The position numbers and the translations under genes are program-made. Shown piece by piece: positions 24,866-35,756 of a stretch of DNA of 64,000 nt. Below the pieces are notes generated by a model that saw only the letters and a list, made by a program, of their open reading frames with translations, had not been told where the DNA came from and did not search any database. This DNA is from Rhodeus uyekii (lineage: Eukaryota; Chordata; Actinopteri; Cypriniformes; Acheilognathidae): NCBI GenBank assembly GCA_037043235.1, contig JAWRVZ010000556.1, positions 62,001 to 126,000 on the forward strand, given 5' to 3'. Every line of letters begins with the position of its first letter. Within the stretch, counting starts at the first letter, position 1.

Positions 24866-26701
24866 TTGTATAAATCTCTTCTCTCTACCTTTTCTACTGA
24901 CGTCCATACTGCTAAATCTTTACACTTCCACACCAAGATCAACAGCACTTCCAACATGCATGCACTTTTCAAAACATTCAACTCTCTACTCTCTCCCCCT
25001 CCACCACCTCCCTCTACCTCTTTAACTGCAAATGATTTTGCCCATTTCTTTATTAACAAAACTGCAACTATCAGTAGCCAGTTCTCACCTCCACTCACAG
25101 ACGAATTTACACTGCCCTCTGAAACCAGAAACACTCTCTCAACCTTCTCTCCACTCACTGAGGTAGACGTATCTAAACTTCTCCTTTCCAGCCATCCAAC
25201 CACCTGCCCTTTAGACCCAATCCCCTCACACCTTCTACAAGCCATCTCTCCTACAATTTTACCAGCACTTACTCACATCATCAACACATCCCTTCACACG
25301 GGATCCTTCCCCACCGCGTTCAAGCAGGCTCAGGTAACCCCACTGCTCAAAAAACCCACATTGAACGCATCACTCGTTGATAATTACAGACCTGTCTCTC
25401 TCCTACCATTCATATCTAAAACTCTTGAACGTGTTGTTTTTAACCAAGTATCTTCTTTTCTGTCTCAGAATGACCGGTTGGACATCAACCAGTCTGGCTT
25501 CAAGAAGGGCCATTCAACCGAGACGGCATTACTATCTGTCACGGAAGCTCTAAGAAGTGCAAAAGCTGATTCAAAATCGTCAGTTCTCATTCTTTTGGAT
25601 CTTTCTGCTGCCTTTGACACTGTTAATCACCAAATCCTTTTATCTACCCTCTCGTCACTGGGCATCACCGGAACTCCCCTTCAGTGGTTTGAATCCTATC
25701 TCACGGATAGGTCCTTCAGGGTGGCATGGTGCGGGGAGGTCTCCAAAGAATGTCAACTGATCACCGGTGTTCCACAGGGCTCAGTTCTTGGACCACTTCT
25801 CTTCTCCATGTACACCACATCACTGGGTCCCATCATAGAGGCACACGGCTTCTCCTATCACTGCTACGCAGATGACACTCAGCTCTACATATCATTTCAA
25901 CCAGATGATCCAACGGTGGCTGCGAGAATCACAAGCTGCCTAGCGGACATCTCGACATGGATGAAAGAGCATCATCTGCAGCTCAACCTGGCAAAGACTG
26001 AGCTTTTAGTCTTTCCTGCCGATCCAACCCGACAGCATGATTTCACTATCCAGAACGGTGCTACCACGATAACCCCTTCAAAGTCTGTCAGAAATCTTGG
26101 AGTGATCTTTGAGGACCAGCTGACTTTCAAGGACCACATTGCAAAGACTGCTCGATCATGCAGGTTTGCACTGTACAACATTAGAAGGATCAGGCCATTC
26201 CTCACTGAGCAAGCTACGCAACTTCTGGTGCAGGCCATGGTCATTTCCAGACTGGACTACTGCAACGCTCTTCTGGTTGGGCTTCCTGCAAATGCAATCA
26301 AACCCCTACAACTGATCCAGAATGCAGCAGCTCGTCTGGTCTTCAACCAACCGAAAAGGTCTCATGTCACACCACTCTTCATCTCACTACACTGGCTCCC
26401 TCTCGCAGCACGCATCAAATTCAAAGCACTGACTCTTGCATACAAAACTTACACAAACTCAGCACCTTCATACTTCCACTCATTGGTACAACTCTACACA
26501 CCGACCAGAAACCTTCGATCGATCAACGAGCGGCGACTCGTGGTTCCATCACAGAGAGGAAAAAGAACGATCACAAGAACATTTTCATTCACCACCCCTG
26601 GCTGGTGGAACACACTCCCTGCCCTCATCCGGAATGCAGATTCCCTGTCGAGGTTTAAAAAACTACTAAAAACGCATCTCTTCCATGAGCACCTAACATG
26701 A
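24866..26701 (+). CDS. L2 ORF2 C-terminal part: reverse transcriptase
   Basis: A 611-codon uninterrupted frame, also open upstream to 24,767 at the hAT boundary, where it is in frame with the pre-hAT linker. The RT motifs are intact: motif A LDLSAAFDTVNH (residues 244-255, catalytic Asp 251), motif B GVPQGSVLGPLLF (from residue 301), and motif C YADD (334-337). The C-terminal part has the SRLDYCNALL and LHWLP blocks typical of vertebrate L2/CR1-group LINEs. The first ATG is not the native start, because the ORF is the downstream part of the split ORF2. An open RT in a mosaic of decayed repeats suggests recent activity. Confidence 0.9.
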   Translation: MYKSLLSTFSTDVHTAKSLHFHTKINSTSNMHALFKTFNSLLSPPPPPPSTSLTANDFAHFFINKTATISSQFSPPLTDEFTLPSETRNTLSTFSPLTEVDVSKLLLSSHPTTCPLDPIPSHLLQAISPTILPALTHIINTSLHTGSFPTAFKQAQVTPLLKKPTLNASLVDNYRPVSLLPFISKTLERVVFNQVSSFLSQNDRLDINQSGFKKGHSTETALLSVTEALRSAKADSKSSVLILLDLSAAFDTVNHQILLSTLSSLGITGTPLQWFESYLTDRSFRVAWCGEVSKECQLITGVPQGSVLGPLLFSMYTTSLGPIIEAHGFSYHCYADDTQLYISFQPDDPTVAARITSCLADISTWMKEHHLQLNLAKTELLVFPADPTRQHDFTIQNGATTITPSKSVRNLGVIFEDQLTFKDHIAKTARSCRFALYNIRRIRPFLTEQATQLLVQAMVISRLDYCNALLVGLPANAIKPLQLIQNAAARLVFNQPKRSHVTPLFISLHWLPLAARIKFKALTLAYKTYTNSAPSYFHSLVQLYTPTRNLRSINERRLVVPSQRGKRTITRTFSFTTPGWWNTLPALIRNADSLSRFKKLLKTHLFHEHLT

Positions 26702-26872
26702 CACACACATGCACTCACACAAAAAAAAAAAAAATTTTTTTTTTTCCCTTTTCTCTACTCCCCATGCTTGTGCTACTTGTATTCAGAATGTTTGAAACTT
26801 TGTATTGTAAGCGCTCTTATGTGTTTTTGTATCCTTTGGACAAATTGCTTCTATATTCCTCAAATTGTAAGT

Positions 26873-26940
26873 CGCTTTGGATAAAAGCGTCTGCTAAATG
26901 AGTAAATATAAATGTAAATGTAAATGAATAAATATTATTA
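26873..26940 (+). promoter_or_regulatory. L2 3' recognition hairpin and tail
   Basis: The 6-bp stem CGCTTT/AAAGCG closes over loop GGATA (26,879-26,883), followed by GTCTGCTAAATG and repeats of TAAATG. In UnaL2 and relatives this hairpin is recognised by the element's RT. Confidence 0.85.
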
Positions 26941-27615
26941 TAACCATATATATTCCCTACTATAATAAACAAATCATCAGTTGAAAGGACACAGTGACCA
27001 TTTGCGTTAGTTTTGTGTACAACTACTTTCGCAGGGCAATTATAAAATAATACAGCAGCTCCCGCAGAACAATTTGTTCCATGACTGACCAAATATAGAA
27101 TTTTGTCCCACCCAACCCCATCCCAACGGTTAGATCAAAATTTCTCATCTGATTCACTTGAGTGAGTTTCCTGTAGCATGTTTACCTTTACAATATATAA
27201 AAAAAACAGCTTTACGTTTCACGTGATCTCGATGTAGGCTATTCCTCAACCTAACTCCACAACTGTGTGCTTGAATGTTGCATGCGTAAACGCGTGCGAT
27301 TGGACGTTGCGTTTACAACCCCAGTACAAACGCATGTGATTAGACATTACGTTCTTCAAGCTCTACATAAGCCTCTGTGGTGGGTTCAATTGCTCAACGA
27401 ACAGGCTAAAAGGCTGTTAAAAGGCTTTCATTTGAAGTGAACCGATTTCTAGTGGTGGACAGAGCGAGCAATTTATAAATAATTGTTGAAGCATGAAGAG
27501 CAATGTCTGACTGTAGTCTGACATACGAATGTTAACTGGTTACCAACAATTTCGTCCAAGTGTATATATATGTGTGTATATAATATTGTATAATCTAACG
27601 GCACAAATGTTAGTA
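26941..27615. other. Unassigned AT-rich spacer
   Basis: About 675 bp without a recognised gene. Bases 27,240-27,420 (TTGCATGCGTAAACGCGTG and following) resemble the outer part of segment A at 39,510-39,610 and 56,100-56,200, so part of it is a diverged relative of that segment. Confidence 0.45.
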
Positions 27616-28538
27616 TTGCACATTAATAATGAATAGCATTTGTTTTCATGTTTGTAAATATGATAGAGATAAGACAGTAAAGAAAACATTTTCAATTAAG
27701 TTAAAATTATATTGCATACTATGCTAATATATAGTTAATCCAATACTATAAGTGCTAATTTTTTAATTTTTAATTTGCACATCTGGTTTTGTCTTTATTG
27801 AACATGACTTAATGGCAGATTAAGAAAACTTTCTTACTTCCGTATATATTATATATTCACAAATGTTTCTTTCATTAAGATTGGTTAGAGGTTTACCAAA
27901 AGAAACTTTACATTTGAATAAGCTTTATAAACTTAGCAAAATCGTGCCAGTCCTACCAGTTTGCATTTGTACAAAAAAGTACTTATTTTTTAATCGTGCT
28001 GCAATTGAGCTATGTACAATATTTAACTCAAAGATTAACGATTTTCCACTATTGTATGCAATGAATAGCTTCTAGCCATTGTTGCCAGATTGGACTGACG
28101 ATTTCCAGCCCAACTACAGCATAAAACCCGCCCAAAAAACTAGAGAGACGATTGATGACGGGGGAGACGATTGTTGATGGTATTTATATGCATTTATATA
28201 TGAAATTTGGGCAGGTTTTTTCGTCAAAAACCAGCCCAATTTTTATCAACCAGCCCAATGCATTTTTTTTCCCCAGTGGGACGTGACCAAAACCCGCCCA
28301 ATCTGGCAACACAGTGTGTCTCCCTTTCACTTCCGCGATTGCGGTCATGATTGGCGAATTATCATTGGCTGTTCACATGTCACGCATAACCCAATTTTTG
28401 CAAATACAAGTATATAGTTTATTGTGTAAAAGGCAAATATCAATAATGACCTATAGAACGTGACTTTTACTTGGCTTTTAATCATAATACCGAAATACTA
28501 CACCGGGACTCTTATTTTGTCTTTTGTTCTTATTTCGC

Positions 28539-28540
<2 letters not shown>

Positions 28541-28576
<36 letters not shown>
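28541..28576. repeat. (GT)n microsatellite
   Basis: A continuous GT run of 36 bases. The copy 2 equivalent at about 46,760-46,784 is shorter, so length differs between duplicates. Confidence 0.95.
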
Positions 28577-28579
<3 letters not shown>

Positions 28580-28643
28580 TGTGTTTAACCTTTAAATCCC
28601 TTAGTCATAAAAGCAACCAGTAACTTCTAATTAATGCAAAGCT

Positions 28644-28670
28644 GTATATATATATATATATATATATATA
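28644..28670. repeat. (TA)n microsatellite
   Basis: A continuous TA run. The equivalent run in segment B copy 2 (about 46,684-46,698) is shorter. Confidence 0.9.
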
Positions 28671-29684
28671 CATTTATTCCTTCAATCCCCCTTATGATCT
28701 CCTGTCACAGGAGATCAACACCTTACAGAACAAGCTCCTCATCTTCTTCATTTTCCTGGTCATGGTCCATCTCTTCCCTTCTGCCTCCACTCATTGTCTG
28801 CATATCTATTTCTATTTCTATATCTATTAAATATCTATTTTTTTAAATAAAATTATTATAAAAATTATTTAATTATTTAAAATTTTGTAAAATGTTATAT
28901 CTATTTGTGGATGATCGTCCCCTCTCGTCTACCTGAGCTTTAGTTCCATGTCTTCCTTCAGAATCTCCTCCTTTTCTCTCAACCATCCTTCCTTACATAT
29001 GTCTTTATCCTCCTCTTCACCTTCCCTTTCTTTCCCCCACAACAGTTGTTTAGCCCTTGCCCAAGGGCCTATGATCTGCCCTGAATATTATATTATTGTT
29101 TTACACCCGCCTCCATCTATTGCCCCTAAATAAATCTTTGGTTGTGATTTGATAAAGTTAAAACATGTGTAGTTATTTATTTTTTATCCGAAACTTTTCC
29201 CAAAATCCTGGTTTCTCCCCTAAATTTACCAAAATCCCTCTCTCAGTTACACATGCCCCTGTGTACCCTATCACTTGGACCAGTTATCTGTAATGTATTT
29301 GTTTTTGCTGCACTGCTTGTTTTACCCCTCTATCCATGCACATTATAAAATGTCCACAAATAAAGTGGTTGACCCTACCTCATAGTTAATTTCACATCCC
29401 CCAATGCCCCAGTAATGGCTCAAACAATAATCCCTTCTTTCCCTTTTTTCCCTTCGATTTTTTCTTAGGTAGCCTACTAAATATATTGTTCCTATGATTT
29501 TTTTAGTTTTGAATTTTTCTTTGAACATTTTATTCCAGGATGGCTAGTCCCACTAATGCCCCTAACAAACTTCTATTCTCTCACAACAATGTTTAACCTA
29601 GCGAGTACAACTTGAATTGTCAGAGTTTTCTGTGTGGTATTCTGTTTTTATCTGCACAATCAATCCTCCCCTTTACTGCAGGAC

Positions 29685-30040
29685 CACTTGGTCTCCTGTA
29701 GCGTTCTGGATGGGGGATCAGTTGCTTCAAGGCATGTCCAGGTGTCTCCTGTGAATGAGACCGTTACTATTGTTGTCTGTGTGGGTCCTAATGCCCCAGT
29801 AGTGACGGGGACATTGTACTGCAACAAACACCGTCTTTCGGATGAGATGTTAAACTGAGGTCCTGACTCTCTGTGGTCATAAAAAGTCCCAGGTGTGTGG
29901 TGAGCGTTCTGACGCAATATGGCTGGCGTCGCATCATCCAGGTGGATGCTTGCACATTGGTGGTGGTTGGGGAGATCCCCCCTACTATGTGATGCGCTTT
30001 GAGCTCTGGAAAAGCGTTATAAAAATGTAACGTTTCTTCT
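29685..30040 (+). repeat. Dispersed fish repeat (SINE3-like tail region), copy in B1
   Basis: It contains CCTAATGCCCCAGTA, GACGGTGTTTGTTG in reverse sense, GCGTCGCATCATCCAGGTGG, and ends GCGCTTTGAGCTCTGGAAAAGCG..ATGTAACG. I recognise this as a common zebrafish-type dispersed repeat that I associate with 5S-derived SINE3. The 5S head is absent here, so the family name is tentative. The partner is 45,030-45,500 (inverse). Confidence 0.5.
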
Positions 30041-32694
30041 TTCTATTGTTGTTAGTGATAACATCTGCTCCTCGGACTTATTGTCCTTCTTTGTGACCTG
30101 TGGAAAGTGGGTTGAGTGCTGACCTGGTCCCTATCTGATGCTCTTCTGTTTTCTTAACAGCAGAGTTTAATCTCTTATCCCTTATTCCCTTATAATATCT
30201 TTTTCAAAATTTGATTAGCATTTTTGAGGCCCTTTTATCCTGTACCATTAGTCTTGATTGTATTCACTATCTCAAAATTTCTTGGGTCTTTGGAAAGCAC
30301 TCAACCCACTGTGTCAAGTTAAAAGTTTGAAGGCAACATTTAATACTTTTGATACAAAATAAGCTCCATCATGATAATCTGTAAAGAAAGTTAAAAGTTA
30401 TTCGCTGCGCAAATGTGGCACTGTTGTTTCTTTCTGCCACAACAATATTAACCTAGGTTTTGACCAGGAAACTTATTCCAATCATGACATCGTCATTATT
30501 TTACTTGGGCATATTTTGCCTTGTAGGCCCACATTTTAAATTCAAATACAGCTGTTTTGGCAAAAATTTAGATTTGCCTTAGTATCTCTTCAGACACCAT
30601 CTCTCACTCCAGTCATACTCATTCACACTCACACTGGCCATTTTCTCTGAGTCTGCTGATCAGCTGGTAACGATCTACATGGGGCACATACAAGTTTAGA
30701 TGTGTACTTCAACAAAATCTGAACACAACTTCGACAAACCTTTCTGAATCTAGGCACTACACTTCATTTTAGACTTAGTCTTATGAACCTCTTTTTCTGT
30801 TTTATCATAATTTACAATTGTAGGCCTAAGCATAGCAAATTTTCCTCAAATGCATTTTATTATTCGTCACATTTAAGATTTTTCCTATACTTTTGTTACT
30901 GCTCATGAGTTATTTTTAAGAATAAATTGTAGATTTCTGCATAATCATGGATCCATGGTCAACATTTCCATCTCGTTACCCCAGTGATGACAGCATTCCT
31001 GGTTGCATGAATTTAGACCTTAGAGTTAGTTATCATTTTTTTAATTCAATCTAGTTCTAGAAAATTACCATTAAACAAGAGGGAGTGGACCAGGAAAGGT
31101 ATTTTTCCACCCATAATTCTTCTTATGATGATCTTGTAACAATCTTTTCTTTGTTCAAAAACTAATTCTATCATACTTTAACCCTAAGTGTTTAATGTAA
31201 TCTAAACCCTCACTATACCAAATCCTGCCTCAGTTTGATCTGTTTGGTGAGTTGAGCACCCACTTCTGTCTCTCAATGAATTTCTTTCTTTTTTTTCTTC
31301 TTCTTTTTTTTATCGAGTTATTGGGTTGGATTGGTTCCTGCTGAAAAAGCAGAAAGGTTAGTTTAGCAGAGAATACAAGGAACTGCTATGAGACCAGTGA
31401 ATAATCAGAATAAATTCAGTTCAATATAATAATTAAATAAATTTGAAGGAGTCATGTCATCATTCTGTGATGTCACTCAAATGCCTGGTGTTGTAAAGTT
31501 GGATACAGTCTCTTCTCTGTCCTGTTGTTCTTCCTCTGTTTATTCTTAGCTTTGGCTCTTCATGTATCCTCCCACAGATTCGTATCTCAGGATGTTCTCA
31601 TTGTCCTCAGGAAAAGTCTCAAGTGAAAGTTTCACCTTCTCCTCTTTCACCTTCTTCTTTCACTCTCTCTTCTTCTCTCTACAGACATTATTTTATCTGT
31701 CTTTATCTTCTCATTTGTTGCTTCCCCTCATCAAGGCGGAATTCCAGAAGCATCTGAACACTCAAGAGATCCACATGAATCAAATTGAACTTTCAAAAAC
31801 TCTAAATAGATTCTGTCAGAGCAATCAGCTCTGTCTCCTAATTCCACTTCTTTAACCTAAATAATTCCTTTATTTAAAAAAAATCTCACTGCAGTTCCCC
31901 CATTCTATTGTTAGTGAAGCAAGTTCTTCTTTGCAGGAAAAAGCAAGCCATTTCTTCTTTGCATTATGTAGCAATAATCTACCTTCAATCATCAGAATAA
32001 TACAGTTAAATAATTTTCCCATCATAAAATCAGTCATAATTTTTCTCCTATTTTTGCATGCAGTGTTCAAAATAAGCTAGTTGTGGTGAATAAAGGTTTT
32101 CCTCAAACATCATCAAAGAATTCCCTTTTAAACCATTTTTCTCTTCACTTGGTCACCCAATCTTGCTCTCGTTCTCGTTCAACACTCCGCACAAGTTATT
32201 ATAGTTTACACTGCCATGAATCATTTTACTTACTGCCTCCAGGGATAATGAGATACAAATCTTAGACGTCTTCAAATATAAGATATAACATTTTAAACAT
32301 GTGCATTCTTCTTATATACTTATCAATTTATTATCTTATTTTAACTCCTCCTGTATCTTAAATTTTCCTCTTCTACATATTGCCTTTTATATAATCAATC
32401 TGTTATCTGTTAATAAACTGGTCCATGTGCCTTTGCACGAGTATAATTTTAGCCCACTAGGTGAACATAGGATGAATCTCCACTTCTATGGTAAAGGCAC
32501 AGGAGGGTCAGTAAGATATAAGATAAGATATCTGTGGTAAAACGTGGACCACTGATCATAATAAACTATAAAAACTATGTACCATCTTAATGCACCGTTT
32601 GTGAATTTACCTGTATCTTCTCTGAAGTTCACAAGAAAGTTTTCTTAATGTGCCAGTAAGTCATAATTCAATAAAGACAAAGCAATTGAATTTA

Positions 32695-32750
32695 TGTTAC
32701 GCCCTGTTTCCCCTAGACTGGGGCCGTAACATAAATTGGGGGCTCGTCAA
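32695..32750 (+). promoter_or_regulatory. Collapsed LTR edge and tRNA-Pro-like primer-binding site
   Basis: TGTTACG..CGTAACA (32,695-32,731) carries the terminal heptamers expected of an LTR. It is followed within 5 bases by TGGGGGCTCGTC, which matches the first 12 bases of the primer-binding site used with tRNA-Pro. The gag start follows at 32,836. The identical arrangement is at 50,614-50,667. Whether the 37 bp is a collapsed LTR or only a U5 end is uncertain. Confidence 0.5.
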
Positions 32751-32835
32751 AAAGACTTTTGGCTTGGGTAAGTCTTTTTTTTCCCCTTGTTTGTTGACTG
32801 CTTTCGTTTAAAGGTGGGAGGGATTCCAGGTAAAC

Positions 32836-33365
32836 ATGGAGTTTGATTTAACCGCATTTACACTGTCACCTTCTGTTGAGGAATTTGATCGCTGTATGAA
32901 AGACGATCTACTTAAAATAGCAGATTTCTTTAAAATTCCTGTCCCGCGTTATGCTAGGAAGAACGAAATTAAAACCGTATTACACTTAAAACTGGTAGAA
33001 AATCAGATATTGCCAGAACTGTCACTTACAGGTGGTGCAGAAGCTGGAGCGGAAACGAGAAACCTACCCCAAGTATGCAGCCACCCAGCCCACACTTTTT
33101 ACCGCAAGATCCGGCTGTAGCTGTCCGGTTGAAAGAGTTAGACTTGGAGGTGAAACGACTAGAGACTCAAAATAAACTGCTACGTCTGAGGGAGTTAGAA
33201 ATTGAGTACGATATGAGAAGACAGCACCCGTTTTTGATGTGAGGAAACATATTAAATTGGTACCTCCTTTTAGAGAGGCGATGGTTGATTGCTATTTTAC
33301 AGAGTTTGAGCGAGTGGCTGCAGCCCTTCAGTGGCCGAAAGAAATGTGGGCACTTCTGTTGCAAT
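32836..33365 (+). pseudogene. Gypsy gag 5' part, copy in B1 (interrupted)
   Basis: The frame begins MEFDLTAFTLSPSVEEFDRC and matches 50,756 onward. A deletion around 33,050 shifts the frame, ending the ORF at 33,120, and an extra T in CCCGTTTTTGATGTGAGG (also in the copy at 51,160) breaks it again. At 33,366 gag is cut by an inserted element whose target-site duplication GTTGCAAT is at 33,358-33,365. The continuation of gag is found inverted at 33,998-34,443. The family is Gmr1-like Gypsy, whose capsid region is related to the vertebrate SCAN domain. Confidence 0.75.
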
Positions 33366-33997
33366 CATAGGCGGAGTTTCACTTTTGTGCTTGGGGGGGC
33401 ACCAGACCACGAGCTCAGTTTTTTTTATATCATATTTATATATCATTAATTTTACATATAAAATACATTTACAATGAACAATGACTTTATACCAGTGCTT
33501 CTCAATTATTTTCTGTCACGCCCCCCTAGGAAGAGGTAAAAATTTTGCCAAAAACTTTTGCCTTATTGTTTCCATGGTAACGCGTCATGCTTGTCACCTG
33601 ACATACCGCAGTCAAAAAAAGCGCTGTATAATAGATAGTTCAAAATAGTAACCAACTTGTTGGCTCAACTTGTTGAAACCTAAAATAAATCTTATGTGGT
33701 TGAAAACTCTGAATCGTTGTGATAAATGACAAGCTCTGAGCGCGTCTTTTTTTTGGATCAGTGCCAGATATTGCGTGAAAACACGTGTGAATTTAGTGGT
33801 TGATCACGTGACACATATCGTCATATAAATCAAAGGATGAGGAGACGGTTATCTGAACTTCATATATGCTGCTCTTGTTCAGTGCAAGAAAACCTACTCC
33901 CTGGCAAAAAAAAAGCTTGTACCCCAGGGTAACGTGCGCCCCACTATTTGAGAACCACTGCTTTATACAAAGAATAGCGAATAGAACAGACTCTATC
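33366..33997 (-). mobile_element. Right-end fragment of element X (CATAGGCGGAGTTT), inverted copy
   Basis: It starts CATAGGCGGAGTTTCAC and is the near-exact inverse of about 35,076-35,705, including the same nested hAT. One small difference is GCC versus GCGGC near 33,548. The break with the inverted gag piece falls in a CTATCT-rich run at about 33,990-34,010. Confidence 0.85.
33493..33960. mobile_element. Small hAT nested in element X
   Basis: Termini are CAGTGCTTCTCAA and TTGAGAACCACTG, with the exact 8-bp duplication CTTTATAC (33,485-33,492 and 33,961-33,968). It is 468 bp and non-coding. The same insertion event is present in the inverse at 35,110-35,578, so it predates the inverted duplication. 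Confidence 0.9.
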
Positions 33998-34443
33998 TAT
34001 CTCTATCATCTATCTCTTTTCCCTGTTCTTCAACATGAGAGACGGCAACTTTCTCACGGCGAACAGCATGGGGGAAAACTAGTCTATGAATTAACACAAA
34101 CTCATCAGCAAGGATCGCAGAAACTTTCTGCTCATTAAGATGAATAACAAGGCTTTCAGAAAGACAACCCTTGAAATCTTCCAACAACATTAACTCACGA
34201 AGTTGCTGAAACTTTGCATGCTGCACACCACTTGTCAAATAAAGCTTGTTTTTCCCTTGAAAATTCAACAAAGGTTTGTGCGACTGCTTTCTTATGATTT
34301 CGAAATGTTTGCCTGTATGCTTCTGGGACTAATTCATATGCACGCAACACGCAACTATTTTTATCGCATCATAATCTAAACTAGTACTAACCGGTAAAGA
34401 TGCACACACCTCTTGAGCTTTTCCGACTAGTTTGCATTGCAAC
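33998..34443 (-). pseudogene. Gypsy gag 3' part, inverted segment
   Basis: Read on the minus strand it continues exactly where the plus-strand gag at 33,365 stops, beginning GTTGCAATGCAAACTAGTCGG and running through capsid-region text parallel to 51,295-51,460 and 52,226-52,480. Its target-site duplication ATTGCAAC (34,436-34,443) is the reverse complement of the one at 33,358-33,365. That shows the segment was flipped after element X inserted. Confidence 0.85.
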
Positions 34444-34456
34444 CATAGGCGGAGTT

Positions 34457-34509
34457 TGGGGGGGGCTGAGGGGGGGGGGCACTGCCCCCCCTGCCCCCCC
34501 TGCCCCCCC
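34457..34509. other. G-tract/C-tract block in element X
   Basis: Runs of eight and ten or more G are followed closely by three runs of seven C. They can form a GC hairpin or quadruplex/i-motif structures. Confidence 0.7.
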
Positions 34510-35109
34510 AGACCAGAGCCAATTAATGCCTGCCTTGTGCTTTGAATATGCTTTTGTTATTACAGAATTCATATTTTCTCGTTTTATTTATCTTATCTTA
34601 TTAGTTCTGTGTATAGAATGAGTAAGATATGGCTAATTAATTTTTAATTACTTTATTTAATTTTTAATTACTGTAGCTTTATTACATTCTCCCGCGATTT
34701 GCGAATCTCAAAGTATCGCGGTACGTGAGTGGACGCTCTTCTCGTTCTGTTTTACGCGCTGAATAAACAAAATGGACATTAGTCGTTTTTTTTATAAATC
34801 CACTACTAAAAGTGTCAAATCTATCAGAAGAGAAGACAGTGTTGGACATCTACGCATCTCGGAAAAAGAGGCGGCTTCTTCTGCATTAGGTAAGATATTG
34901 TAATGTCTGAAGTAGTTCTATGACAGGTCCAGGGAGGCTCTGTTTATGAACTTTAATCGTAACGAAGAACAACACACTGTAACAAGCGCACCCGTCTAAC
35001 ACACTTTTTGCCGCACTTCTGAACTCCCAGTGTTAACCCTATCACTGCCGATACAAAACAAAAAAGCAACTATAAAGAGTCTGTTCTATTCGCTATTCTT
35101 TGTATAAAG

Positions 35110-35578
35110 CAGTGGTTCTCAAATAGTGGGGCGCACGTTACCCTGGGGTACAAGCTTTTTTTTGCCAGGGAGTAGGTTTTCTTGCACTGAACAAGAGCAG
35201 CATATATGAAGTTCAGATAACCGTCTCCTCATCCTTTGATTTATATGACGATATGTGTCACGTGATCAACCACTAAATTCACACGTGTTTTCACGCAATA
35301 TCTGGCACTGATCCAAAAAAAAGACGCGCTCAGAGCTTGTCATTTATCACAACGATTCAGAGTTTTCAACCACATAAGATTTATTTTAGGTTTCAACAAG
35401 TTGAGCCAACAAGTTGGTTACTATTTTGAACTATCTATTATACAGCGCTTTTTTTGACTGCGGTATGTCAGGTGACAAGCATGACGCGTTACCATGGAAA
35501 CAATAAGGCAAAAGTTTTTGCCGCAAAATTTTGACCTCTTCCTAGGGGGGCGTGACAGAAAATAATTGAGAAGCACTG
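35110..35578. mobile_element. Small hAT nested in element X, second copy
   Basis: Inverse partner of 33,493-33,960. The duplication GTATAAAG is at 35,102-35,109 and 35,579-35,586. Confidence 0.9.
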
Positions 35579-35756
35579 GTATAAAGTCATTGTTCATTGT
35601 AAATGTATTTTATATGTAAAATTAATGATATATAAATATGATATAAAAAAAACTGAGCTCGTGGTCTGGTGCCCCCCCAAGCACAAAAGTGAAACTCCGC
35701 CTATGGTGGGAGGTGTGCTTTCTAGAAATGGAGCATACTTCTCTGTCTCACACCCA

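Larger units (their letters stand above)
22410..26940 (+). mobile_element. Near full-length L2-clade LINE, split by a hAT
   Basis: In order it carries an APE endonuclease, a linker, reverse transcriptase, a C-terminal region, a 3'UTR with an A14T13-like run (26,721-26,748), the hairpin CGCTTT-GGATA-AAAGCG (26,873-26,889) and a TAAATG-type tail. The GGATA-loop hairpin is the known 3' recognition signal of L2-clade LINEs such as UnaL2. No ORF1 is visible. Its 5' end abuts the 5'-truncated end of the minus-strand L2. The element is inactive as it stands, because of the hAT at 23,453-24,765 and a frameshift before 23,389. Confidence 0.9.
27620..33365 (+). repeat. Segment B, copy 1
   Basis: It matches 42,340-47,550 in inverse and, from 30,840 on, 48,719-51,300 directly with very few differences. 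Contents include GT and TA microsatellites, a dispersed fish repeat (29,685-30,040), an LTR-like leader with poly(A) signal (32,567-32,665) and a Gypsy gag start. A deletion of about 110 bp near 29,890 distinguishes it from copy 2. Short ORFs across it (for example 31,562-31,855) are shared between copies but low-complexity and unconvincing. Confidence 0.85.
34444..35705 (+). mobile_element. Element X, complete, CATAGGCGGAGTTT termini
   Basis: The inverted termini CATAGGCGGAGTTT and AAACTCCGCCTATG lie 1,262 bp apart, with a nested hAT at 35,110-35,578. The original 8-bp duplication GTTGCAAT suggests a hAT-like superfamily. No transposase is visible. The left end carries long G and C tracts (34,457-34,509). 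The right flank (GTGGGAGG) does not match the left, consistent with a rearrangement rather than a simple insertion. Confidence 0.8.

Noticed and set aside
24460..25245. 261-codon minus-strand frame
   Set aside because: It spans the hAT right end and the antisense of the L2 RT ORF. It has no transposase or other motif.
28634..29133. Ser-rich small ORFs in segment B
   Set aside because: They are low-complexity translations of TA- and CT-rich DNA, and broken in the other copies.
32836..33365. Infectious endogenous retrovirus
   Set aside because: Only gag and the integrase end are seen, there is no envelope frame, and gag is of Gypsy type with frame breaks.
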